This document shows, one piece after another, positions 55,801 to 61,600 of a DNA stretch of 64,000 bases. Under the pieces are notes generated by a model that saw nothing but the letters and a program-made list of their open reading frames with translations, searched no databases and had not been told where the DNA came from. Within the stretch, counting starts at the first letter, position 1. Each line of letters starts with the position of its first letter. The position numbers and the translations under genes are program-made. The DNA is from Phoronis australis (Eukaryota; Phoronida; Phoronidae), in contig NMRA01000035.1 of NCBI GenBank assembly GCA_002633005.1, forward strand, positions 126,001 through 190,000, given 5' to 3'.

Positions 55801-58404
55801 AGCGTGCTTTGTACGCTTTTACCAAACAACATTTGGTAATATTTTGATCAACGTGGTAAGCCTCTGAATATAGAAATATGACAATATTTGCGAGTGCTTG
55901 TGACCTATATTGAAGAACTTTTACCTCAAGACAACGATAGAACCTATGCCTGCGTTCAGGCAGTCACGTGGGATGGTTAGCCCACATATTGATGAACTAC
56001 TTTCTACTTTCAATCTATTCAGATGATAAATACGAGGAACCGTTACTCATTAGCACCGCACGGTGAATATAAAGTCATATAAATGCACTTGTTGGCAGAC
56101 ATGAAATCTACCAATTTTTAATTGAAATGTAATCATTTTACACCATCTTGATCTAGACAAATTACGTGCTTAATTTCTAATACACTATAAGCATTTTTAT
56201 TAACCTGTCAGAGCTTTCAGGAAGTATGACCATAATCTGGTCATCGGTGCACACAGTTGGTGCATTAAAATTGACCCATGGTTGACATATCATGACCTGT
56301 TTTAAATAATGAATGACCTGTAATCAAATATCTCATTTGCATGCAATAACTCTTCTGGTGTCAAGCTTGACCTCCCCTGTACAGAAAACCTGACCATGAC
56401 AGGACAGTAGTACCCATAACAAGACACTTGGCCAGGTCAGGACATGTTGAGGAGACAGACCACTACTAAAATATACATTACATAGAGGTATTCACAATTC
56501 CACAGCCACATCCAATTTTTAGTCATTTAGGACATTTTTTTCTATAATAAAATTAATACCCAATTCCACAATCCCAGATTCATTTTTCCAATAAAGCCAA
56601 ATTAACTACACAAGGCTGTAACTTATTGCTTGCCAATGGTATATTTTGCTAAAGCCAAAATTAGCTCAGAAAGTAGAAAAACTACATTTTATAACATAAA
56701 GTTAAATTTCACCAGTTATAATTGCTAAAAGCAAGATTAAGGAGGAAGAGAAAAAGTTTTCATTGTGTCATAGCAAAGACACTGTTGCAAACATTTTACC
56801 GTAAGTGTGGTCAGCACGGCTCTCTTGGCCACATCACGTGACCTAATGAATATAAATCTGAAAAGACCACAGTTCGAACCCTGAGGACCTTCTGCTAACC
56901 GTGTAGACGCTCCAGCAACTGAGCCATCGGGACACGAGCGTTTGCATGATTAGCAGAAGTCCTGGGTTTGTGTCCTGGTCGGGGGCAAACTTATATTCAT
57001 TAGGTCACATGATGTCACCAACAGATGGCGTGCTCACCCAACTTAAAATGTTTGCAACATATTTTCCACGCCACATTGAGATTAAGATATTCGTATAAGC
57101 AAAGACACTGTTCTTCATCTAGGCTAGTTAATGCTTGTAGAAAGAAAATCTTTGTACTCAAGCCAGACAATGATAGCTATTGTAATGTGAAAATGCACCT
57201 TATACTAATGGTTATTGATCTGTCAAGTATTGATTAGTGAGACTGGACAGAGATGAAAACAAGACCTTTACACATCAGTGCTCTCCACAGCCTATTTACA
57301 CCTGTCACAGCATCGAGTTTAAATTTTCTCATGGCAAGTTTGGCTTACTTGCATCAAGTTTGAAAACCTGTGCTACGAATTTAAACTTTTGAAAGATTAG
57401 ACACCTTTAGTACACTGTGACATTTTGGATTGTTGGCATCAATTCAATGCATTTATTCTATGACTTAACACAAAAAATCCTCACAGTAGGGACATGGACT
57501 GTCAAACTTTTTCCTTAATTGATAATTCCAGTTGAGTTTGAATTTTGTGTTGCAGAGAACTCTCCACACCATCGCAGGGCTGAATATGATCGAAACCAGA
57601 GTCAAAATTTATATTGAACAAATGGACAAAAACTAAGTACCCATTTGTGACTTCATGATTTATTTTCATACTGATCATGATACAAGATAAAGAGTCAGTT
57701 GTTCACCGGCAAAACCAATTAGTGTCTCTGAGATGCAAGTAATTAGTCGAAAAGGACAGACATCTATGCAGTAATGGATTTTAGAAAGTGTAAAAACATA
57801 TGCCTTGAGTTGACTAGAACCGTGATTTCACATGAGTTTAAATAACGTCATCACTTCTCTAAACAGACAAAAGTTGTTAGGGTAAAAACAATAATTTCGA
57901 CGAATTTTTTAATTTAAATAATAGGTAATGCGTATACACTAATACGGCATAAGGCTGCAAACAACAGCGAGGGAACAACTTTAACTCTGTGAATGTCATA
58001 GTGAACTAAAAAAATCTTTCGAAACCAAGCAAGCTTATTCTTTACCAGTGGTGTGTCAAAATACCAAGTATGTAAATCACCTGCTCCCATGGTGTATTTT
58101 GGAAAACATTAGCAGCAAAACCACATATTACCAGATTACCGCCAATACCGACACAGGTAACTTGTTTTTTCACCTGTCAGGTCAATGAGCAGTCGGCCAT
58201 TTTGGATTTTGTTTACTACACATAAATTTATTTCAATGTTACTTTACAAAATAAAGGAGATGTGTCATGCAAAGACAACTCACAGAACGCTTGAACGGTC
58301 TCCTGAAATTTTCTCAGTAAATCATGCAACGAACATACCTTTTTAGCAGGTGGTTGGCTTGGGGAACCGGCTTCTGCAGCCGGTTTTTCGTCATCGACCG
58401 TCAT
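1..58404 (-). CDS. Ank: Ankyrin gene, 5' part: five coding exons joined 58404-58339, 11135-11034, 2796-2599, 1570-1472, 387-202; continues beyond the left edge
   Basis: Ankyrins are cytoplasmic adaptors that tie ion channels, transporters and cell-adhesion molecules to the spectrin-actin skeleton. The joined exons give 217 codons: a 22-residue specific N-terminus, the ankyrin cap with [12 protein letters not shown], then repeats with the TPLHxAA-type signatures ([55 protein letters not shown]). The series matches repeats 1 to 6 of the 24-repeat membrane-binding domain of animal ankyrins in order and spacing, including the short fifth repeat followed by [13 protein letters not shown]. All borders are GT-AG and all junctions phase 0. 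ZU5, UPA and death domains must lie beyond position 1. A random ankyrin-repeat protein is unlikely because the cap and repeat order are those of canonical ankyrin. Which vertebrate paralogue is nearest cannot be settled; invertebrates usually have one or two such genes. Confidence 0.96.
202..387 (-). CDS. Ank: Ankyrin exon 5 (repeats 5 and 6)
   Basis: The exon has 62 codons: [18 protein letters not shown], a shortened repeat end ADSKGKVKL, then [19 protein letters not shown] ending NVDLQSK. The missing residues between repeats 5 and 6 ([12 protein letters not shown]) are normal for ankyrins and help identify the family. The acceptor is GTTATTTCCAG, and the donor is GTGAGAGG starting at 201. 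This is the last exon seen before the left edge. The next expected residues (TGFTPLHIAAHY-type, repeat 7) are not in the window. Confidence 0.97.
388..1471 (-). other. Ankyrin intron 4
   Basis: A GT-AG intron of about 1.1 kb. I see no exon, RNA gene or clear repeat in it. The reading frame near 1016-1213 on the other strand looks like chance. Confidence 0.85.
1472..1570 (-). CDS. Ank: Ankyrin exon 4 (repeat 4)
   Basis: The exon has 33 codons, one repeat: [18 protein letters not shown] followed by [15 protein letters not shown]. The [13 protein letters not shown] signature is nearly invariant in repeat 4 of animal ankyrins. The acceptor is CGTCTGCTTCAG and the donor GTAAGT (1471-1466). Phase is 0 at both ends, and the one-repeat, 99-bp exon size matches the usual ankyrin gene structure. 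Confidence 0.97.
1571..2598 (-). other. Ankyrin intron 3
   Basis: A GT-AG intron of about 1 kb. Its only striking feature is the 43-bp palindrome at 2167-2209, listed separately. Confidence 0.85.
2167..2209. repeat. Perfect 43-bp palindrome (21-bp arms, 1-nt centre)
   Basis: Left arm 2167-2187 (GAATTCAGCATTG...) is exactly the reverse complement of right arm 2189-2209, with a single G at 2188 between them. The match stops at once on both sides (C/C at 2166 and 2210). The arms begin and end with GAATTC. The one-base loop is too small for a microRNA precursor. It may be a recent inversion-duplication, a foldback footprint or an assembly effect. Confidence 0.9.
2599..2796 (-). CDS. Ank: Ankyrin exon 3 (repeats 2 and 3)
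   Basis: The exon has 66 codons, exactly two 33-residue ankyrin repeats: [18 protein letters not shown] with [14 protein letters not shown], then [17 protein letters not shown] with [13 protein letters not shown]. It follows the acceptor CTATGTTTCAG and ends at a GTAAAA donor. It is phase 0 at both ends. The order (KEGH repeat followed by the [10 protein letters not shown] repeat) is the fixed order in ankyrins. These repeats form part of the stacked solenoid groove that binds membrane proteins. Confidence 0.97.
3177..3470 (-). mobile_element. Young short retroelement copy, CR1/L2-like 3' end, minus strand
   Basis: On the minus strand the segment starts near GTCTTAATCATGTC and ends with the hairpin-bearing motif GGGCCCTCTTGGAAAGCAG followed by CACTGAAGAGGCC, then a TTTAAATATCACAATAATAAATA tail region shown at 3177-3205. 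A nearly identical copy lies at 28408-28700 in the opposite orientation. A 3' hairpin plus a short tandem tail is typical of CR1/L2-type non-LTR retrotransposons and SINEs that borrow their ends. It has no open frame. Confidence 0.75.
5587..5611. repeat. Poly-G run (25 G) abutting an assembly gap
   Basis: Twenty-five consecutive G immediately before the N block. A homopolymer at a gap edge usually marks where sequencing failed, so its true length is not reliable. Confidence 0.9.
5612..5699. other. Assembly gap (88 N)
   Basis: A continuous block of N inside ankyrin intron 2. No coding content is interrupted. Confidence 0.99.
6455..6549 (+). repeat. GCGAGAT repeat family, copy 1
   Basis: Starts AAGGTAGTGTGATCACGTG, then TGTAATACATGGCAATATCTC, and ends TTTTCGCGAGATTTTCAC (orientation arbitrary). 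It shares order and spacing of words with copies at 10870, 12410 and 22785. Confidence 0.75.
10870..10954 (+). repeat. GCGAGAT repeat family, copy 2
   Basis: Contains TGTGATCACGTTCTTCG, GTATGGTGATATCTCACAAA, and GCGTTTTCGCGAGATTCTTG. It sits about 80 bp from ankyrin exon 2, on the donor (downstream) side. Confidence 0.72.
11034..11135 (-). CDS. Ank: Ankyrin exon 2 (repeat-domain cap and repeat 1)
   Basis: There are 34 codons reading [18 protein letters not shown], then [16 protein letters not shown]. This is the most conserved N-terminal stretch of animal ankyrins (cap helix [12 protein letters not shown] and the DINTxN end of repeat 1). The acceptor is a pyrimidine-rich tract ending TTGCTTGTAG just above 11135, and the donor is GTAAGT at 11033-11028. 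Both ends are phase 0, so any upstream exon ending in phase 0 can be spliced on without changing the repeat domain. The exon is isolated between an 8.2-kb and a 47-kb intron. Confidence 0.97.
12410..12512 (+). repeat. GCGAGAT repeat family, copy 3 (best-preserved hairpin)
   Basis: Contains CTCACTAAGGAAGCTAGCAT, GTAATACATGGTAATATCTC, then GCGAATTCCTGCGT and ATTTTCGCGAGAACC. Here the words TCTCGCGAA and TTCGCGAGA are exact inverted partners about 20 nt apart, giving a stem-loop that is decayed on its left side in the other copies. Confidence 0.78.
16108..16262 (+). repeat. GCCATTTCTG repeat family, copy 1
   Basis: Word order TATAGGCCCTCATGCAAAAG, TGGAGAA, then CATTTCATATGAATTTGATC, TGCCATTTCTGAAGTTGGC, TTTGGACATTTTACCG. 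Shared with copies at 33.5, 36.1, 44.4 and 48.6 kb and, inverted, at 41.0 kb. Confidence 0.7.
16769..16985. repeat. Polypurine low-complexity tract
   Basis: About 215 bp almost entirely G and A on the plus strand, built from irregular copies of GGGCACGGGGAGAT-like and GGGAGAGA units. Such tracts can form triplexes. The open frames over it on both strands are compositional artefacts. Confidence 0.85.
17529..17552 (-). CDS. Weak candidate alternative first exon of ankyrin (8 codons)
   Basis: ATG with A at -3, then MFKKLKGK and a GTCAGTG donor in phase 0, which would splice in frame to exon 2. The short basic N-terminus is plausible for ankyrin, but eight codons before a donor-like word can easily occur by chance. 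It is listed because phase and polarity fit. Confidence 0.18.
20871..21098 (+). other. Unrecognised open segment
   Basis: A frame of about 75 codons with fairly protein-like composition (for example [17 protein letters not shown], then [19 protein letters not shown]), preceded by CTTCAG, which could be an acceptor. I recognise no family and see no partner exon. Chance is the more likely explanation. Confidence 0.15.
22785..22868 (+). repeat. GCGAGAT repeat family, copy 4 (diverged)
   Basis: Contains AAAGGTAGTGTGATCTACTG, TAATGCATGGCAATATCTGG and CTTGCGTATTCACGAGTT. Same word order as copies 1 to 3 but more diverged at the right end. Confidence 0.65.
23416..23549. repeat. 36-bp tandem repeat, about 3.7 copies
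   Basis: Unit GGCCAACAGGCACAAGAAAA followed by TTGAACTGCAGTCACA, starting at 23416, 23452, 23488 and 23524. The first two copies are identical; the third has AGCTGCAAT in place of AACTGCAGT and the fourth stops at TTGAG. The near-identity suggests recent expansion. Confidence 0.93.
24655..24796 (+). repeat. Interspersed repeat pair, copy A
   Basis: Words TTTGTCCAATTTCTCAACAA, AAATAACTTTTCAG, CCAAACAACATTAGGTAA and AATGTGGTAAGCCTCTGAA recur in the same order at 55735-55885. Confidence 0.75.
26286..26552 (+). other. Unrecognised open segment, possibly a transposon-derived coding fragment
   Basis: An open frame after a TAA at 26283 reads with a Cys/His pair cluster ([10 protein letters not shown]), then a serine/threonine-rich linker and a basic end ([17 protein letters not shown]) before a stop. 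It has no ATG at its start and no family I recognise. It could be a decayed mobile-element piece or chance. Confidence 0.2.
26590..26745. repeat. Imperfect inverted repeat, MITE-like
   Basis: A perfect core TTGAACGTAAC (26653-26663) and GTTACGTTCAA (26683-26693) with a 19-nt spacer is flanked by weaker inverted matches (AGTAGGCGC on the left, GCGCCTATGCCTCAC on the right). This suggests a small foldback DNA element. No target duplication is evident. Confidence 0.55.
26993..27090. repeat. Short tandem array, about 30-bp unit, 3 copies
   Basis: The word TGTGCAGCACAAAACTCT followed by CTTCTCTC recurs at 27005 and 27036 with a third, diverged copy at 27065. Confidence 0.8.
27323..27361. repeat. 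(TC)n simple repeat
   Basis: An almost uninterrupted CT/CCT run on the plus strand. Confidence 0.9.
28147..28165. repeat. (TAA)n microsatellite
   Basis: About six TAA units near the left side of the retroelement at 28408. Confidence 0.85.
28408..28706 (+). mobile_element. Second copy of the same retroelement, with (AAAT)n tail
   Basis: Aligns over its whole length with the reverse complement of 3177-3470, differing by eye at only about a dozen positions. It ends in ATAATAAATAAATAAATAAA at about 28682-28704. Both copies start at the same point (GTCTTAATCATGTC). Randomly 5'-truncated LINEs would not do this, so the element may have a fixed 5' end like a SINE. No tRNA-like head is visible. Confidence 0.78.
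33500..33632 (+). repeat. GCCATTTCTG repeat family, copy 2
   Basis: Contains GAAAGTTTCGTATGAATCCG, ATCAGCCATTTCTGGGACAT, GATGTTCCGAAGTTGGCC and TTTTCTAGGGTCCC. Confidence 0.7.
34829..34925 (-). mobile_element. Non-LTR retroelement 3' end with (ATTG)n tail, minus strand
   Basis: About nine CAAT units at 34829-34866 directly follow, on the minus strand, a segment reading GGCTGTGTAGAAATTGCTAC, ATGTCACTAAAATAAATGAT. A unique 3' end followed by a 4-bp tandem tail is the usual mark of CR1/L2-type LINEs or SINEs using their machinery. The 5' boundary is not visible. Confidence 0.6.
35545..35640 (-). mobile_element. tRNA-derived SINE, minus strand
   Basis: Minus strand reads GAGGCAGTGTGACCTAGTGT, GATGGTGTCCGCC, then GGTCGTGGGTTCGAGTCCCG and CTGGGTCACACTGC. 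It has an A-box-like word (35611-35626) and a near-perfect B box GGTTCGAGTCC (35572-35583) at tRNA spacing, so an internal RNA polymerase III promoter is likely. The stem words do not form a functional tRNA acceptor, so this is a SINE head, not a tRNA gene. Confidence 0.72.
36100..36250 (+). repeat. GCCATTTCTG repeat family, copy 3 (diverged)
   Basis: Contains CTATTTTTGATAGCCCCTG, AAGCAAAAGTGAGG, AAAGTTTCACATGAATAG and GAAGTACCGAATTTG in the family order. Confidence 0.6.
36285..36322. repeat. 19-bp tandem duplication
   Basis: GAATCCAAATCAGACGACA occurs twice in perfect tandem. Confidence 0.95.
36810..36881 (-). CDS. Candidate alternative first exon of ankyrin (24 codons)
   Basis: The open segment begins [16 protein letters not shown] and ends SSEQTE, then GTATTT. 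It ends in phase 0, exactly what exon 2 requires. The composition is acidic and serine-rich, typical of disordered N-termini and unlike the AT-rich intron frames around it. A TAA seven codons upstream makes this ATG the first in frame. Weak points are the modest donor (GAG then GTATTT) and the poor context at -3 (C). Not recognised as a known ankyrin N-terminus. It could instead be chance or an exon of a nested gene. Confidence 0.42.
37839..37852. repeat. Poly-C run (14 C)
   Basis: A homopolymer; its length may be inexact. Confidence 0.9.
38818..38934 (-). CDS. Candidate alternative first exon of ankyrin or small unrelated exon (39 codons)
   Basis: The open segment begins [16 protein letters not shown] and ends [12 protein letters not shown], followed by GTATAACT. 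The end is phase 0 and compatible with exon 2. The segment is locally GC- and CpG-rich compared with the flanks. An in-frame TAG lies upstream with no other ATG between. The donor is only moderate, and without splicing the frame would stop after one more codon (V, TAA), so a tiny stand-alone frame is also possible. No family recognised. Confidence 0.38.
41000..41120 (-). repeat. GCCATTTCTG repeat family, copy 4 (inverted)
   Basis: Reverse complement reads GAAAGTTTCATTTGAATATG, ACCAGCCATTTCTGAAATAA, GATGTTCC, CAAATTTAGCCATTTTCC, AAGGGTCC, the same order as the plus-strand copies. Confidence 0.7.
41577..41603. repeat. 9-bp tandem repeat, 3 copies
   Basis: CCGAATACC repeated three times next to a candidate exon. 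Confidence 0.85.
41664..41750 (-). CDS. Candidate alternative first exon of ankyrin (29 codons)
   Basis: The open segment begins [17 protein letters not shown] and ends EKASDTIEE, followed by a strong donor GTAAGTGC. Phase 0 at the donor fits exon 2. The ATG has the context GGGCA, with G at -3 as in exon 1, and a TAA lies seven codons upstream, so it is the first ATG in frame. The word TTTTCAG just upstream could alternatively be an acceptor, making this an internal exon. The basic start and acidic end look like real protein. No family recognised. Confidence 0.45.
44388..44547 (+). repeat. GCCATTTCTG repeat family, copy 5
   Basis: Contains CTCTCGGGCAAAAGTGGAGA, TAAAAGTTTCATGCCAATTC, TGTTTTGAAGTTAATCACA and TTTGGGCATTTTTCTAG. 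Confidence 0.62.
48560..48812 (+). repeat. GCCATTTCTG repeat family, copy 6 (internally duplicated)
   Basis: The head unit (CCTATTTTGATAGCCCCTCC, CATAAACGTGGAACATGTTA) occurs twice in tandem at about 48571 and 48630. Then follow AAGTTTCATAAGAACGAGAT, CAGCCACTTCGGAGATATGA, TGTTCCGAACGAGGTG and TTTGGACATTTTCCTCGGA. It is the longest copy. Confidence 0.7.
48808..48846. repeat. Hairpin at the end of repeat copy 6
   Basis: Arms GACCCTGTTTATTAGG and CCTAATAAACAGGGTC (16 nt, perfect) flank a 7-nt loop ACACTGA. It starts within the closing GGACCCT word of the repeat family, so it may be part of the element or its inverted insertion. Confidence 0.85.
55735..55885 (+). repeat. Interspersed repeat pair, copy B
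   Basis: Contains TTTGTCAAATTTCTCAACAA, AAATAACTTTTCAG, CCAAACAACATTTGGTAATA and AACGTGGTAAGCCTCTGAA, matching 24655-24796 with small length differences. Class unknown. Confidence 0.75.
56787..57097. mobile_element. Inverted (head-to-head) tRNA-SINE dimer with 15-bp flanking duplication
   Basis: The minus strand holds a tRNA-like head: GATGGCTCAGTTGCTGGAGC (A box, 56912-56926) and GGGTTCGAAC (B box, 56872-56881). The plus strand from about 56950 holds a second, partial copy: TTAGCAGAAGTCCTGGGTTT then GTGTCCTGG. The outer parts are inverted partners, for example ACCTAATGAATATA on the left and TATATTCATTAGGT on the right, and the ends are a perfect 16-bp pair (56783-56798 and 57044-57059). The whole is flanked by the direct repeat AGCAAAGACACTGTT at 56772-56786 and 57098-57112, the expected mark of LINE-driven insertion. 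Confidence 0.72.
58339..58404 (-). CDS. Ank: Ankyrin exon 1 (coding part, N-terminus)
   Basis: The exon encodes 22 residues starting [15 protein letters not shown] and ending PPAKK, then a GTATGT donor at 58338-58337. The segment is acidic then proline-rich with a basic end, and probably disordered. It joins in phase 0 to [15 protein letters not shown] of exon 2, where vertebrate ankyrins also place their variable N-terminus. The ATG at 58404 has G at -3 and is the only possible start in this frame, because a TGA lies five codons upstream (58419-58417). The start and junction are read directly; that this exon is used with exon 2 47 kb away is inferred from phase, donor and the lysine-rich end typical of ankyrin first exons. 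Confidence 0.85.
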
Positions 58405-58620
58405 TGCGCCAAAAGATCAACTATTGTTGTCACCAGAATGTCATGAAATTTTCGAAATGAAAAAATCACGTCGACGGCGGAGATGACCTTCCGAAAATCA
58501 AAATTGCAAACGTTGCGATCGAAAGTGTCAAGTCGTCGAATACTTGGGATTCGATCTCGGTGAATCCTTGGCTTCCTGTCCACCGGTATCAGGTGGGCAA
58601 GTCTATTTTGTAATTTGATA
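58405..58620 (-). promoter_or_regulatory. Probable 5' leader and promoter-proximal CpG-dense patch of ankyrin
   Basis: Upstream of the ATG the sequence is suddenly rich in CG dinucleotides (words such as CCGCCGTCGACG, ATTCGACGAC, TTCGATCGCAACG), unlike the intron. This is common around first exons of broadly expressed genes. A four-codon upstream frame (ATG at 58444, stop TGA ending at 58430) precedes the main ATG. No convincing TATA box is seen; the transcription start cannot be placed. Confidence 0.5.
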
Positions 58621-61600
58621 GGGACGTCAAGTCATCTGTCGACAACAAAAGAATATTCAATTTAAGTGTTGGTTGAAATCGCGCAAACAAAGCATTAACA
58701 ATGAATTATTTTCCGAGAATTCTGAATTTTGATTCAATATTTAAAAATTCTTTTAATCGTGAATTCTTTGAACAATAAAATCCTAGTTGCGCCACCTAAT
58801 GTTAACGATGTTAACTTGTTCTCAGACATGGTTCGTCGATTCCGCGCTGGTTCTCTGCGCGCCGCTAGGTGGTCAGTAGCCAGCACGTGCTGGCTAGGCA
58901 CGTAGGGAACCAGCGAGGGTTCGTAGAGCGCTACGCCCAATGAAGCACGTTAGGTCCGTCCACGTACTAGGCCGGAAACTGTTGCACTCACAAACATTCG
59001 GGACCACGTAGAAGTGTCGTTGAAAACAATTTCAATTCTTCAATCTTTTAGGTGTACTCCATATGTTTGAAAAGGTATTTAGTTACCTCATTGGAAAATA
59101 GTTCAAAATATTTGGACACATCGTGAATAATACGCTTACAAGGAAGTCACGCATTTCTAAAGATATGCGGAAATTTTCACCGCTCGTCCTTCTGTGCGGC
59201 TTGTAGGGCCTACGAGGATCAAAGAGAGCGCGGCGCCCGGGAATTAGGTACAATTGTAATGACCGCATTGCACGATGCGAGAAAGACACATTTAAATGTA
59301 ATTATCCGAACATAAACTGTAGACATCTCTGACTGTACCCAATGGCGAATTTTCAAAATGCGTTAACCACTAATTTTCGTTATAAACGAACACCACAGCG
59401 GTATTCAGCTGAAAAAAACAACCAAGTACGGTTTTTGATTTTTAAAAATCGATGAACTAATAATCTAAAAACTACAATCATTAGGTACGATTGAAGATAA
59501 ACTACCGCGCGTATTGATATACTCGGCGGATATACAAACGTTGACCAGAGTTAACAATATCACATGGATTCATATTTTAATATTCTTTCAATCTCGTTTA
59601 ACCAGATTTTTGACCAGGAAAAATTGTTGTGCCCACTTTTCATTTTTTATTACTGACAAAGAGTTAGATTATTTATATATTCAGCGCCACCGAAATTGTC
59701 CACAGATTCCAAATCTTCAGTTTGGTTATCACCATATTTGCACTTTTGTATATATATTGTATTATTTGAGTTCTAAGATAAAAATCAAACTTTAATGACA
59801 CCTGAAATGTTTAGTGTACCTGTAATGTGGTAAGTTTAGGGATGGGCTCACAATGAACTTAACTAATTAAGTTTAACTGGCGATCAAAAGCTACCACTGT
59901 TTTGGTACTTTAAGTTCAAAACTTAGATGAAAAGTTATCAACCCGTTCCCGGTAAGAAAAAAGACAAGTGGGCAGTAGCATTAAAAATTAAATAAAGAAA
60001 ACCAATATGAAACACATAGTTCCTTTGGGAAGTGGTCCTTTATGAAGATAAACACAAGTTAACCTTTTTAGTCATTTTGTAATATTTATAATGTACCAAG
60101 TTAAAACTACTCTCCAAAGTTGCAGGCTATATCTCTGCAAATGTTAGAGGAAACCAAATTGGGGGTACTAACAACAACCATTGTTGAGACAGTAATGCTA
60201 GCAATTACCTTTCCCCTTCATTAGCTCAGATCTACTTCAATACAAAGGGCGTGCTGAATAAGCATCGGAAAAGTTGTCTGGGGCTTAGGGAATCAGAGCG
60301 GTCACCAATGTAAGCGAGAAATTCTCCACGTGAAATGTTTATTTTGTTTCAGCTGTTCAACAACCCAATGGCGAAATATAATTTCATAATGTAGTTATCC
60401 GGCTTTGATCCATGATAATTATTTGAAGGCTAACGACACAGGACAGTCTACAAGGCGGAAATATTATTTCGCAGACTACAAGTTGTCTGAATACGTGATC
60501 TATGACTATTCGAAGACTATAGCCATTCAGTTTATCAGAAATACACAAGTATGCAAAATTACTAGGTACACTTGTGGAATAACAACACAGTTTACAGCAT
60601 TAATATAGAGAAACGCATTTGCTATCAAAGAAATGCGACACGTTTGTAGACACATATTGAAAAGTCAAGTATAGTGTTATAGACTTACCCAAAACTAGCC
60701 AGTTAATTAAATCGGCATGTGGCGACATCTCACGGTAGCAATAGGGTTGCTTTTTATCAAACGTCTATATTTTTTCTCGACTAACCACATCCCACGACAG
60801 CTGACTTCTCGTAATAGGGATTCTTTTTATCTAAATTGCCAAAGCTTTTATAATTTTCTTGTTATTCCCACCATGTCACGTAACCCTGAACTCCTAATGC
60901 CGGAGACTGTCTATTTTTGCGTCGAAGTGGAACTTTCTTTTTGCCTTCGTGCTGCTGAAAGTCCTGTTGGGTTCTATAAACGTCATTCTTTATTGAAATA
61001 ACTAGAGAAATTTTTAAAGAAATCATTTTCACACTCTCGTTCTACTTATTTGTTCTCGAATATGTTTTACGCGGATATCTTGTTCGGCGCACTTGATGAC
61101 CCCAAGATATGCTGTGTGGTTTCGTGAACAACTTCTTAGTAATTATTCGAATGTGCCTAAAATGTCGTTTCTTTCCTGCATCACAACTATTTGGACAAAA
61201 AACGTCAGCCCACATAGGTTGCTTTGGTTTCAGTTCCAGTTCAATGTTTGAAGGAAATGCCGCACGAGCACTATACAAATATGTTAGTTTTAGCTCTCTG
61301 GTGCTCAAATCCGTTCAATTTAGAGCATAAGATGTTGGACAGGTGAATTTTTGTCACTGTCGTAAATGTTATGCGGTACCAGAATAATGTTTTGCCATAT
61401 CAAAGTTTCTTACAATATCTATTACCACTGAGACAATATTTTAAAAAATTGTTGGAATTCTCGGCAATGTTAGAAGCCCTCTATCATGGAAAAGTGCAAT
61501 TTTGGGAATCGTTTTCCGAAATTGCTGAGATTTTATCTTAAATATCATTTACTTAATGGTATTTGGTTTGTCTCGGAAATAATTTTTCACTCTTAACGTA

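Larger units (their letters stand above)
11136..58338 (-). other. Ankyrin intron 1 (47 kb), repeat-rich
   Basis: A very long first intron with GTATGT donor and TAG acceptor. Besides the elements listed separately it is AT-rich DNA without recognisable genes. Stretches in which I see nothing specific: 12.9-16.1, 17.6-22.8, 28.8-33.0, 38.9-40.1, 42.1-44.4, 44.6-48.5 and 48.9-55.7 kb. It contains three in-phase candidate alternative first exons (38.9, 36.9, 41.7 kb). Large first introns holding alternative promoters are known in vertebrate ankyrin genes; whether that applies here needs transcript data. Confidence 0.8.

Noticed and set aside
56860-56930. Possible tRNA gene on the minus strand
   Set aside because: A and B boxes are present but the arms do not pair into a cloverleaf, and the unit sits within an inverted SINE dimer with target duplications.
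58401-58583. A 60-codon frame in the ankyrin leader whose stop overlaps the main ATG as ATGA
   Set aside because: Its first codon is GTG, not ATG, and there is no ATG anywhere in that frame, so it is not a normal upstream open reading frame. Only the four-codon ATG frame at 58444 remains.
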